DNA of 64,000 bases, taken from assembly GCA_963800975.1 (NCBI GenBank), contig CAWDDB010000008.1, positions 868,001-932,000 of the forward strand. Reading direction: 5' to 3'. Every line of letters begins with the position of its first letter. Position 1 is the stretch's first letter. The notes below the pieces were generated by a model, which ran no database searches, was not told where the DNA came from, and saw only the letters and a program-made list of their open reading frames with translations. The DNA comes from JALYGY01 sp963800975 (GTDB taxonomy: Bacteria; Actinomycetota; Rubrobacteria; Rubrobacterales; Rubrobacteraceae). Made by a program: the position numbers and the translations under genes. Of the stretch, positions 55,390-64,000 are shown piece after piece.

Positions 55390-56118
55390 CTAGATACGCA
55401 GCTGGCCGTCCACCGAGAGGCCGGAGGGCCCGGAGGACCGCCTGGAGAGCGCGTCGTAGTCGAGGATGGCGATACGCCGGTTGCGGGTCTCGATGACTCC
55501 ATCGCGCTGATACTCGCTCATGACCTTAGACACCGCCTCGCGGGTGGAGGCGATCATGTTGGCCAGGTCCTGGTGGGTCAGGCGCACATCTATAAGCACG
55601 TCGCCGCCGTTGCCGTTGCCAAAGCGCTCGCCCAGGTTCACGAGCAGCGTCGCGAGCCGGGTAGAGACCTCCCTGTGCAGGAGGCTCTCTATGACCTCGT
55701 CGGATTGCCTGAGGCGCTCGGATAGCGAGGAGAACAGCCTCAAGGCAAACTCGGGATTGCTCTTGATGACGCGCTCGAGCGAGGCCTTCTGGACGCTCGC
55801 CACCCGCGCTTCGGTGACGGCCTCCGCGAAAACGTCCTGCCAGCGCCCCTCCACCAGGTTGAGCTTGCCGAAGACCCCCCCGTCCTTCAGCAGGGCGGTG
55901 GTCGCCTCTTTGTAGTCGCCGTAGATCTTGTACAGACGAACCGCGCCGGAGAGCAGGAAGTAGAGCTGGTCGTCCGGATCACCTGGCGTGAAAATCGTGT
56001 CCTTCGGCCCGAATCGGCGCTCGACTACCCTGAGGCCCGCCCTCTCGAAGTCGTCGAGGTCGAACCCGGCTGGCGCCGTGGTAGCGGCGAAACCCCCGGT
56101 GTTGTGGCTGGCAAGCAT
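55390..56118 (-). CDS. Crp/Fnr family transcriptional regulator
   Basis: 242 residues. cNMP-type sensor fold with FGPKDTIFTPGDPDDQLYFLLSGAVRLYKIYGDYKEATTALLKDGGVFGKLNLVEG, dimer helix VIKSNPEFALRLFSSLSERLRQSDEVIESLL, and HTH IDVRLTHQDLANMIASTREAVSKVMSEYQRDGVI. The phosphate-binding arginine/glutamate of CRP (GExAL-like with R) reads FGKLNL, so cAMP binding is uncertain. No cysteine cluster of the Fnr type is seen. Regulates unknown targets. Confidence 0.9.
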   Translation of the reverse strand: MLASHNTGGFAATTAPAGFDLDDFERAGLRVVERRFGPKDTIFTPGDPDDQLYFLLSGAVRLYKIYGDYKEATTALLKDGGVFGKLNLVEGRWQDVFAEAVTEARVASVQKASLERVIKSNPEFALRLFSSLSERLRQSDEVIESLLHREVSTRLATLLVNLGERFGNGNGGDVLIDVRLTHQDLANMIASTREAVSKVMSEYQRDGVIETRNRRIAILDYDALSRRSSGPSGLSVDGQLRI

Positions 56119-56175
56119 CTGATCCTACTACCTCTCTAGAGGAGCCCCCATCTCGGCGAAGCATGCCGGAAACCG

Positions 56176-56181
56176 ATTATA
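56176..56181 (-). promoter_or_regulatory. -10 box of the Crp/Fnr gene
   Basis: Perfect TATAAT on the minus strand, about 58 bases upstream of the start codon. No good -35 at the expected distance (CAAGGA). Confidence 0.5.
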
Positions 56182-56257
56182 TCCGATCAAGCCGGTTGTC
56201 CTTGCTTTTCCCGTACAACTGTCGATGTATTCTAGCGTAGCTCGCGCGGACAAGTCT

Positions 56258-56878
56258 TCAGGCCGCCGTCCTTCGCCAGCGCAGCTCGACGCCCTGGCGC
56301 TTCGCCACGAAGAGCAGGTCGTCGCGCAGCGCGAGGATATCCTTGTCGTAGATGGTTACGATGCAAAAACCGCAGTGCTGGTAGGCCCAAACGAAAGGCA
56401 CCGGATCTCCGATCAAGTCGGCCTCGGAGCCCATCCCCCACCCATCCGTGAGCCCCAGACGCTGTCCCGCGAGGTCGAGCGTGATGTTCCAGGCCTCGTC
56501 GGTTGCGACCTCGAAATACCCTGGCAGCCTGCCAGACGGGATCATGCCCTCCTGGAGGTCCCCGGCGAAGGCCTGCTTGTGGGCCTCGATCCCGACCAGG
56601 TATTCGGTGTCGTCCACCAGCTTCGGGGGAGCCGGCACGTAGGGGCGGCCCCTGGCGACCTCGATCCCCTCCGGCGGGTAGAACCCGACGAACGGGACCG
56701 GCGAGCGCCAGAGGTGCTGTATGACCCCTAGCGTCACGTTGCGCCTCGCGCGCGGATCGCCGACCGACTCGGCGTAACGCGTCCCCGCCAGCTGCATGTG
56801 TCTGGGCTCCCAGGGGTGCGGCTCGCCGACGGTCCGAAGGCGTCGACGGCGGCGGCTTATGCGGCGTATTTCTTCCAC
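56258..56878 (-). CDS. conserved-looking protein of unknown function
   Basis: 206 residues from GTG 56876-56878; MQLAGTRYAESVGDPRARRN at 56797 is an alternative start, since the first 27 residues are very basic (EEIRRISRRRRRLR). Middle part: VIQHLWRSPVPFVGFYPPEGIEVARGRPYVPAPPKLVDDTEYLVGIEAH, IPSGRLPGYFEVATDEAWNITLDLAGQRLG and PVPFVWAYQHCGFCIVTIYDKDILALRDDLLF. It has a soluble alpha/beta look, with a Cys-x2-Cys pair. I recognise no family. Single gene in its neighbourhood. Confidence 0.55.
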   Translation of the reverse strand: MEEIRRISRRRRRLRTVGEPHPWEPRHMQLAGTRYAESVGDPRARRNVTLGVIQHLWRSPVPFVGFYPPEGIEVARGRPYVPAPPKLVDDTEYLVGIEAHKQAFAGDLQEGMIPSGRLPGYFEVATDEAWNITLDLAGQRLGLTDGWGMGSEADLIGDPVPFVWAYQHCGFCIVTIYDKDILALRDDLLFVAKRQGVELRWRRTAA

Positions 56879-56925
56879 AACGCGCGTATTCTACAACCTA
56901 CTTATCCGTGGTGCTGCGCACGAAA

Positions 56926-56953
56926 AAAGGCGGGGCGCGCGCGCCCCGCCTTT
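56926..56953 (-). terminator. intrinsic terminator of the metallopeptidase gene
   Basis: A perfect 28-base palindrome (core GGCGGGGCGCG/CGCGCCCCGCC flanked by AAA/TTT) followed on the minus strand by a T-run (plus-strand A-run 56923-56928). It lies 23 bases after the stop of the metallopeptidase gene. Confidence 0.8.
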
Positions 56954-56976
56954 GCTCGCTTGAGGGTCTATCGGTG

Positions 56977-57666
56977 CTACTCGCGGCTCAGCGCGATCAG
57001 GTAGATCAGCGTGAGCAGCGAGGTCAGCGCCGCCGCGATGTACGTGAAGGCGGCGGCCGAAAGCACCCGCTTGGTGCCGTCCGCCTCGCCACGCGAGAGG
57101 ATGCCGTAGCGCGTCAGCAAAGCGTAGGCCCTGGTGGACGCGTTGATCTCGACCGGCAACGTCACGACGTGGAAGACCAGGATCCCAGCGAACGCGAGGA
57201 CGGCTAGCTGGATAAAGAGCTGCCCGGTCGCGGTTCCAATGCCCAAGATGATCGCCAGAAAGAACAGCGGAAACCAAAGCTGTCCGGCGAAGTTCACGAC
57301 GGGAAATAGCCCGGCCCGCAACTTCATCGGCACGTAGCCCGTGCCGTCCTGGATGGCGTGACCAACCTCATGCGCGGCCACGCTGACGCCGGCTATCGAG
57401 TTGCCTCGATAGTTGTCCTCCGACAACCTCACCACCTTGCTCCTCGGATCGTAGTGGTCGGTGAGCGTGCCCGCCACCGGCTCGACCCGCACGTTCGTGA
57501 GGTTGTTGCGGTCAAGGATCATGCGCGCCGTCTGAGCCCCGGTCATGCCGCTGGCGCTCGGTTGCTTGGAGTACTTGCTGTACGATCTCCTCACCCATAG
57601 CGCCGCGGCCCCAGAGATGAGGGCGCCCACGATCATCACTATTAGATAACCGAAGCCGATTCCCAC
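56977..57666 (-). CDS. zinc metallopeptidase of the YugP family
   Basis: 229 residues. N-terminal membrane helix LIVMIVGALISGAAALWV, then SGMTGAQTARMILDRNNLTNVRVEPVAGTLTDHYDPRSKVVRLSEDNY, active site VAAHEVGHAIQDGTGYVPMKLRAGLFPVVN (HExxH), and four more membrane helices at the C-terminus. This is the neutral zinc metallopeptidase family 2 (PF04298-like) pattern. Membrane-bound; its substrates are not known. Has its own terminator and a divergent neighbour. Confidence 0.9.
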   Translation of the reverse strand: MGIGFGYLIVMIVGALISGAAALWVRRSYSKYSKQPSASGMTGAQTARMILDRNNLTNVRVEPVAGTLTDHYDPRSKVVRLSEDNYRGNSIAGVSVAAHEVGHAIQDGTGYVPMKLRAGLFPVVNFAGQLWFPLFFLAIILGIGTATGQLFIQLAVLAFAGILVFHVVTLPVEINASTRAYALLTRYGILSRGEADGTKRVLSAAAFTYIAAALTSLLTLIYLIALSRE

Positions 57667-57774
57667 TTGATCCTCCTAAAGAGTCTTTCTACTGGCCTAT
57701 ATTCTACTACACGCTTATACGTTTGGAGGCATGATTCGTTTCACCGGTTGCGCGAGAAATGCGGTGTTGGGAAG

Positions 57775-58074
57775 TTGATACTCGTCGGGTATCTTTCGCT
57801 GGTGAGGCAAGCTGCGATCTACAGAAGAAGACGCCTGGGGGCCCTGTTCGTGGCCGCCATCTTCGTCTACGCCCTTTACTTCGCAACCGGAGCGGGCGCC
57901 GAGCCCGCTCCGGTCCCATACACCGTCGCCGGCGGCGACACGCTCTGGGAGATCGCGACCGAGCAGTACCCGCCGTCTGAGGACCCGCGGACCACCGTGG
58001 AGGAGATCCGCAGGGAGAACGGGCTGGAGGGTTACCTGATCCGTCCCGGCATGCGCCTGGAACTGCCCCAGTAG
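57775..58074 (+). CDS. membrane-anchored LysM protein (YneA-like)
   Basis: 99 residues from TTG 57775, but GTG 57802 is equally possible; neither has a good ribosome site. A basic residue run (RRRR) precedes one membrane helix (LGALFVAAIFVYALYFATGAGA), then a LysM domain YTVAGGDTLWEIATEQYP, EIRRENGLEGYLIRPGMRLELPQ. The size and shape resemble YneA/DivIC-type SOS cell-division inhibitors, although no LexA gene or box is seen nearby. Binds peptidoglycan. Confidence 0.7.
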   Translation: MILVGYLSLVRQAAIYRRRRLGALFVAAIFVYALYFATGAGAEPAPVPYTVAGGDTLWEIATEQYPPSEDPRTTVEEIRRENGLEGYLIRPGMRLELPQ

Positions 58075-58084
58075 GGGCGGTTCG

Positions 58085-58118
58085 GGTGTGGGGGCGGTTC
58101 GCGAACCGCCCCCACACC
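58085..58118. terminator. 34-base perfect palindrome between convergent genes
   Basis: Centre TTCG|CGAA, with each arm of 17 bases (GGTGTGGGGGCGGTTCG). It lies between the LysM gene and acs, which converge here. A partial copy of one arm (GGGGCGGTTCG) precedes it at 58074-58084. Similar to the 33080-33124 element. Confidence 0.7.
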
Positions 58119-58139
58119 ATGGCGCCACCCAGATTCGGG

Positions 58140-60068
<1,929 letters not shown>

Positions 60069-60315
60069 CTTCTCCTCTCTTCCCCTGTTACTCGACCGCC
60101 CTCGTGGCGTGGAGGCACGAGGGCCGACACGGATACGATGTCAGGGCGTCCGCCCTTTACCCCGCAGGATCGACCGGCCAGACGCCCGGTTTCGGTCCCC
60201 TGTCGCAAAGGCGGGTGTTCCCTCTCCACGCTTGCCCGTGTACGGATTAACATTATTCCCCGTCCCGCGCCCGGTCAATCATGCGGAGTAGCGGCGGCGA
60301 AGGCGGCGGGGTCGT

Positions 60316-62256
60316 GTGAAACCTTTGTTAAAATTCTCCGCGCTTATGTCGGAGAAGAACGGCAAGACCGGTATCGTGGCGCGCCTGAGAAGGCTCCTGA
60401 CCCGCGAGGAGTGGGTCTACTTGCTGAGCCTGCTGGTCCCGCTCGTCCTCTACAACGTCACGCTCAAGGTGGTACGCGTCGCCACCCAGTTCGAGGCGCC
60501 GGGTCCGGTGGGCTTCCTGGATCAGGTGCGTTCGGATCTCCTTTTCAACCTCGGCTACGCGGGGCTCTGGATCGGCCTCTTCGCCGTGATCCGGAGCGGC
60601 ATCCCGCGTCGGATCCTCCTGGTGCTCTTCCACGTCTCGGCCATAGTAGTAGTCACGCTGACGACCAGCGTCCACGTCTTCTTCGAGAAGACGGGGTCCA
60701 TGCTGGGGTTCAGCTTCGTGCTCGACTCCCTCACCTCGCTCGGGGACATCTGGAAGGTCATCACGTCCGAGACCACCCTCATGCACTGGATCGTCGTCCC
60801 CGTCGCGCTGACCTACGGCACCGTCGGTCCGGCCGTGATAACGCGCCTGGTAACCCACGGTTGGAACCTCCCGACCGGCAGCGTCGGACGCGCGGGAACG
60901 AGCCCGCTCGTGGCCTGCCTCGCGGCGATTTGCCTCGTCTCGCTGTCGCTGCTACCGAGCGCTACGGGCGCGGGGAACGCCTTCTCGCGCGACGCCCTGG
61001 CGAACATGGTGGTAGGCGAGCTGGCCGCCCCGGAGATAGAGACGAAGCTGGCCACCGATGCGCTCCCGACCGATACCGAACTCGTGCAAACCCCGCAGGA
61101 GAACAGGCGCAACGTCGTCGTCGTCGTTCTCGAGTCCACCAGGTCGCGCTCCACGACGCCCTACAACGAAGACATGAAGACCACCCCGTTCCTCGACGAG
61201 CTGGCCCAGGAGAGCCTCCTCTTCGAGCGGGCCTACGCGCTCGTGCCGCACACCTCCAAGGCGCTGGTCGCCTCCCTGTGCGGCGTCGCCCCGCCGCTCG
61301 ACACCCAGAGGACCGAGTCTGAGCCGGACGCCATACCCGCCCGGTGCCTGCCCGATCTCCTGGCGGACCACGGCTACCGGTCGGTCTTTTTCCAGTCGGC
61401 GACGGAGAACTTCGAGCGTCGCCCGCAGCTGGTGGAGAACCTCGGCTACGAGGACTTCTTCTCGACGGAGGACATGAACAAGAAGGGCTACGACAAGGCC
61501 AACTACTTCGGCTACGAGGACGACATCATGCTGCCGACGAGCGAGAGGTGGCTGCGGAAGAACGGTGACGAGCCGTTCGTGGCCACCTACCTCACGGTTA
61601 CGGCCCATCACAACTACGTGGTACCGGACACGTACGGCAAGCGGAAGCTCGCCGAGGACGAGGAGCTCAACCGCTACCTCAACACCGTGCGATACCAGGA
61701 TCGCTTCCTGCGCAACCTCTTCGAGCAGTACAGAGAGCTCGGGCTCTACGAGGACACGACGTTCGTGGTGTTCGGAGACCACGGTGAGGGGTTCGGCGAG
61801 CACGGGCTCAAGCAGCACGACAACACCATCTACGAAGAGGGCCTGCACATCCCGTTCCTGGTCCACCAGCCCGGACGCTGGGAGGAAGGCGCGACGATCG
61901 GTCCCGCGGTGAGCGAGCTGGACCTCCTCCCGACGGTGGCCGACCTGCTTGGATACAGGGTGCGCGGCGGCGCCTACCCCGGCACCTCCATGCTCTCGCC
62001 GCCAGGGGTACGCACGCTGCGCGCTAGCTGCTACCACGAGCACACGTGCCTGGCGAGCACCACGGACGACGAGAAGTACATCTACCACTACGGCAACAGG
62101 GCGGAGGAGTACTTCGACCTCTCGAAGGACCCCTACGAGAAAAACAACATCATCGATCAGCTGAGCGAGGAGGAGATCCTGGCCCTGCGCAACGACCTTC
62201 TGGCCTGGGAGGGCAAGGTCGAAGCCACCTACGAGCGGCAGACCTCGAAGAAGTAG
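60316..62256 (+). CDS. LtaS-like membrane sulfatase/phosphoglycerol transferase family protein
   Basis: 646 residues from GTG 60316 (ATG 60346 possible). Five membrane helices in residues 30-215 (WVYLLSLLVPLVLYNVTL, AGLWIGLFAVI, LLVLFHVSAIVVVTLTTSV, HWIVVPVALTYGTVGPAVI), then an extracytoplasmic sulfatase domain: NVVVVVLESTRSRSTTPYN (metal Glu and Ser/Thr), ALVPHTSKALVASLCG (nucleophile Thr/Ser), VFGDHGEGFGEHG (Asp-His). It may transfer phosphoglycerol or cleave sulfate/phosphoesters on the cell surface; which one cannot be decided. Confidence 0.85.
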   Translation: MKPLLKFSALMSEKNGKTGIVARLRRLLTREEWVYLLSLLVPLVLYNVTLKVVRVATQFEAPGPVGFLDQVRSDLLFNLGYAGLWIGLFAVIRSGIPRRILLVLFHVSAIVVVTLTTSVHVFFEKTGSMLGFSFVLDSLTSLGDIWKVITSETTLMHWIVVPVALTYGTVGPAVITRLVTHGWNLPTGSVGRAGTSPLVACLAAICLVSLSLLPSATGAGNAFSRDALANMVVGELAAPEIETKLATDALPTDTELVQTPQENRRNVVVVVLESTRSRSTTPYNEDMKTTPFLDELAQESLLFERAYALVPHTSKALVASLCGVAPPLDTQRTESEPDAIPARCLPDLLADHGYRSVFFQSATENFERRPQLVENLGYEDFFSTEDMNKKGYDKANYFGYEDDIMLPTSERWLRKNGDEPFVATYLTVTAHHNYVVPDTYGKRKLAEDEELNRYLNTVRYQDRFLRNLFEQYRELGLYEDTTFVVFGDHGEGFGEHGLKQHDNTIYEEGLHIPFLVHQPGRWEEGATIGPAVSELDLLPTVADLLGYRVRGGAYPGTSMLSPPGVRTLRASCYHEHTCLASTTDDEKYIYHYGNRAEEYFDLSKDPYEKNNIIDQLSEEEILALRNDLLAWEGKVEATYERQTSKK

Positions 62257-62379
62257 CGAGCACGCGTGATGACCACGCGTCGTGTCACAGGTGAGATCCC
62301 GCACCGCCCATCCGGCCGCGGCGCGGCGCATTATGACCTAGACTATGCCGCGGCAATATTCGAATCCCCGGGAGGACGG

Positions 62380-63159
62380 ATGGGCGGGCTGCTCGAAGGC
62401 AAGAGGGTACTGGTAACTGGCGTCCTGGATCGGCGTTCCATCGCCTTCTCGGCGGCGCGGCTTGCGGCCGAGCAGGGCGCGGAGCTTGCCCTGAGCAGCT
62501 TCGGGAGGGCTATGAGCCTCACGGCCCGCACCGCAAAGCGTCTGGACCCGGAGCCGCCGCTTCTGGAGCTCGACGTCAACAAACCGGAGGACGTCGAAGC
62601 CGTCGCATCGGACCTGAAGGAGCGGTGGGGAGAGCTTGACGGCATCGTGCATGCCATCGCCTTCGCCCCGGAGGACGCCCTCGGGGGCAACTTCCTCAGC
62701 GCCGAATGGCCCTCGGTAGCAACGGCCCTGCAGACTTCAGCCTACTCGCTCAAGGCCCTCACGGTGGGGCTCGCGGACCTGATGAGGCCCGGCTCCTCGG
62801 TGGTCGGACTGGACTTCGACGCGCGGGTCGCCTGGCCGGCCTACGACTGGATGGGCGTGGCGAAGGCGGCCCTGGAGTCGACCTCGCGCTACCTAGCCAG
62901 GGATCTCGGCGATAGGGGCATCCGCGTGAACCTGGTCTCCGCCGGTCCCGTCAAGACACTCGCCGCCAAGGGCATAAGCGGCTTCGAGGAGATCGAGGGC
63001 GAGTGGGGGCGGCAGGCGCCCCTCGGCTGGGACACCGGCGACCCCGAGCCCGTCGGTCGGGCCGTGGTGAGCCTGCTGTCCGACTGGTGGCCGGCCACCA
63101 CCGGGGAGCTGATACACGTCGACGGCGGCTACCACGCGATGGGAGCCCCGATCAGGTAG
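62380..63159 (+). CDS. fabI: enoyl-[acyl-carrier-protein] reductase (NADH)
   Basis: 259 residues, ATG 62380 with GGAGG five bases upstream. N-terminal MGGLLEGKRVLVTGVLDRRSIAFSAARLAAEQGAELALSS (NAD binding, with the FabI-specific SIA), IVHAIAFAP, catalytic AYDWMGVAKAALESTSRYLARDLG (Tyr and Lys), ending AGPVKTLAAKGI and TTGELIHVDGGYHAMGAP. It reduces the double bond in fatty acid elongation and is the triclosan/isoniazid target class. Monocistronic. Confidence 0.93.
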   Translation: MGGLLEGKRVLVTGVLDRRSIAFSAARLAAEQGAELALSSFGRAMSLTARTAKRLDPEPPLLELDVNKPEDVEAVASDLKERWGELDGIVHAIAFAPEDALGGNFLSAEWPSVATALQTSAYSLKALTVGLADLMRPGSSVVGLDFDARVAWPAYDWMGVAKAALESTSRYLARDLGDRGIRVNLVSAGPVKTLAAKGISGFEEIEGEWGRQAPLGWDTGDPEPVGRAVVSLLSDWWPATTGELIHVDGGYHAMGAPIR

Positions 63160-63221
63160 CTGTTCAAGGCACAACCTGGGTCGGACACTAGACCAGGTGC
63201 CTGAGCGCATCATCGGGCATC

Positions 63222-63983
63222 TTACTTCTGGGAGGGTCGTTCCTGCTCGGCCGCTTTCTTCCTGCGCGTACCCATGTAGCGTCCGTTGGCCGTCTGCAAC
63301 GGAAAGAGGAGGAGGTAGACGAGCCCGGCCCAGCTGACGTGTTCCGGCCCGCCCAGGACCGCCACGGAGATGGACAGGAGCCCGACGGCCACGTTTAGCA
63401 CTGCACCCTGGAGTTCTTCGCGCGTGATCGACAACTCGCTCGCGTCGAGGTCGAGCTCGCGGCGCAGCGCGAAAGCCCTCAGGTAGAGCAGAAACAATAC
63501 CGCCTGGACGGCGACGAACCCGGCGCCGTAGATGACCATCAAGGTGGGCCACTGCGAATACTCTATGGCCTCTACCACCCTGCCGCCGGGCAAGCGCACC
63601 TCTGTCGAGAACCCGAGCATCTGGTCAACGAGCAGGGTGAACAGGAACTTGAGCGGATAAACGTAGAAGAGAACTATGAACAGCAGCGCGGCGGTCAACC
63701 ACAACGTAACGGAGTCCGTTAGCCCGTAGCGCCTGAAGTACTTGTAGTGGTCGAGCCACGCGAGGAAGAGGAATGCGAAGCAAACCGCGAAGGCGAAGAA
63801 TCCCCGCATCGTCGCGAGCAACTCGTCGAAAGTACTGGGCACCTCGAGGGACACCACCAGCAAGGTGACCGCAAACGCGAAGACGGAATCGGAGAACCCC
63901 TCCAGGCGCGAGACCTCCGTGCCCCTCCAGGAGAAGCCTTCTTCCTCACCTATTCTCCTCCGCACCAACGCCTCTCTTAGCAT
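63222..63983 (-). CDS. TMEM175-family potassium channel-like protein (DUF1211)
   Basis: 253 residues. Six membrane segments; the first is preceded by the family signature RLEGFSDSVFAFAVTLLVVSLEVP (FSDxxxAF.xTLL, pore helix 1). Further helices: FFAFAVCFAFLFLAWLDHYKYF, LWLTAALLFIVLFYVYPLKFLF, IYGAGFVAVQAVLFLLYLRAF, and LNVAVGLLSISVAVLGG. Bacterial members form tetrameric K+ channels. The second FSD-like repeat of vertebrate TMEM175 is absent, as in other bacterial forms. Single gene near the window edge. Confidence 0.85.
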   Translation of the reverse strand: MLREALVRRRIGEEEGFSWRGTEVSRLEGFSDSVFAFAVTLLVVSLEVPSTFDELLATMRGFFAFAVCFAFLFLAWLDHYKYFRRYGLTDSVTLWLTAALLFIVLFYVYPLKFLFTLLVDQMLGFSTEVRLPGGRVVEAIEYSQWPTLMVIYGAGFVAVQAVLFLLYLRAFALRRELDLDASELSITREELQGAVLNVAVGLLSISVAVLGGPEHVSWAGLVYLLLFPLQTANGRYMGTRRKKAAEQERPSQK

Positions 63984-64000
63984 GCTACCTCGCCGGATGA

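Overview
The window is GC-rich, densely packed bacterial chromosome. Gene content (RpoD-type sigma factor, L25/Ctc beside peptidyl-tRNA hydrolase, prs, glmU, ispE, rsmA, recJ, ROK glucokinase, FabI, several sigma/anti-sigma pairs) and protein style suggest an actinobacterium, most likely Rubrobacter or a close relative. That assignment is inference from style, not from a search. Most genes lie on the minus strand in tight, translationally coupled runs.

Layout. 0-5.4 kb: a minus-strand catabolic cluster (amidohydrolase, MFS transporter, NCS1 nucleobase-type permease, creatininase-family hydrolase, FAD-linked oxidase cut by the window edge). 5.6-7.8 kb: an ECF sigma factor coupled to an alkyltransferase with a permuted Ada zinc domain and to an EamA exporter. 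7.9-16.5 kb: monooxygenase-like protein, AzlCD, GNAT-like protein, a GntR regulator with a clear operator, a repeat-bearing membrane protein and a sensor-like membrane protein that share a promoter element, cytidine deaminase-like enzyme, class III aminotransferase, methyltransferase. 16.7-29.7 kb: housekeeping block (pth, rplY, prs, glmU, tRNA-Gln, phosphoesterase, ispE, rsmA, tatD, rsmI, ROK kinase, recJ). 29.7-31.8 kb: a gene graveyard with a transposase remnant, next to three unknown small genes. 32-37.3 kb: cardiolipin synthase-like protein, DUF697 protein, rpoD, SRPBCC protein and S41 protease; the last two and a tiny membrane protein are bracketed by inverted copies of an intergenic repeat.

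37.6-51 kb: two tandem oligopeptide (Dpp/Opp) ABC systems around a gamma-glutamyltransferase gene, apparently for uptake and processing of peptides including gamma-glutamyl compounds. 51.3-55.3 kb: an ECF sigma/anti-sigma/bactofilin-like operon and a membrane glycosyltransferase. 55.4-64 kb: Crp/Fnr regulator, unknown protein, zinc metallopeptidase, LysM protein, acetyl-CoA synthetase, LtaS-like sulfatase, FabI and a TMEM175-type channel.

A technical warning: from about 45.9 to 54.3 kb (with one earlier case near 41.4 kb) almost every gene is broken by frameshifts, and most of those I resolved are restored by removing one surplus base. This looks like uncorrected consensus error, not biological decay, so gene limits there are approximate. 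Several intact-looking genes (pth, ROK kinase, amidohydrolase, first DppC) lack an ATG/GTG/TTG start that covers their conserved N-terminus.
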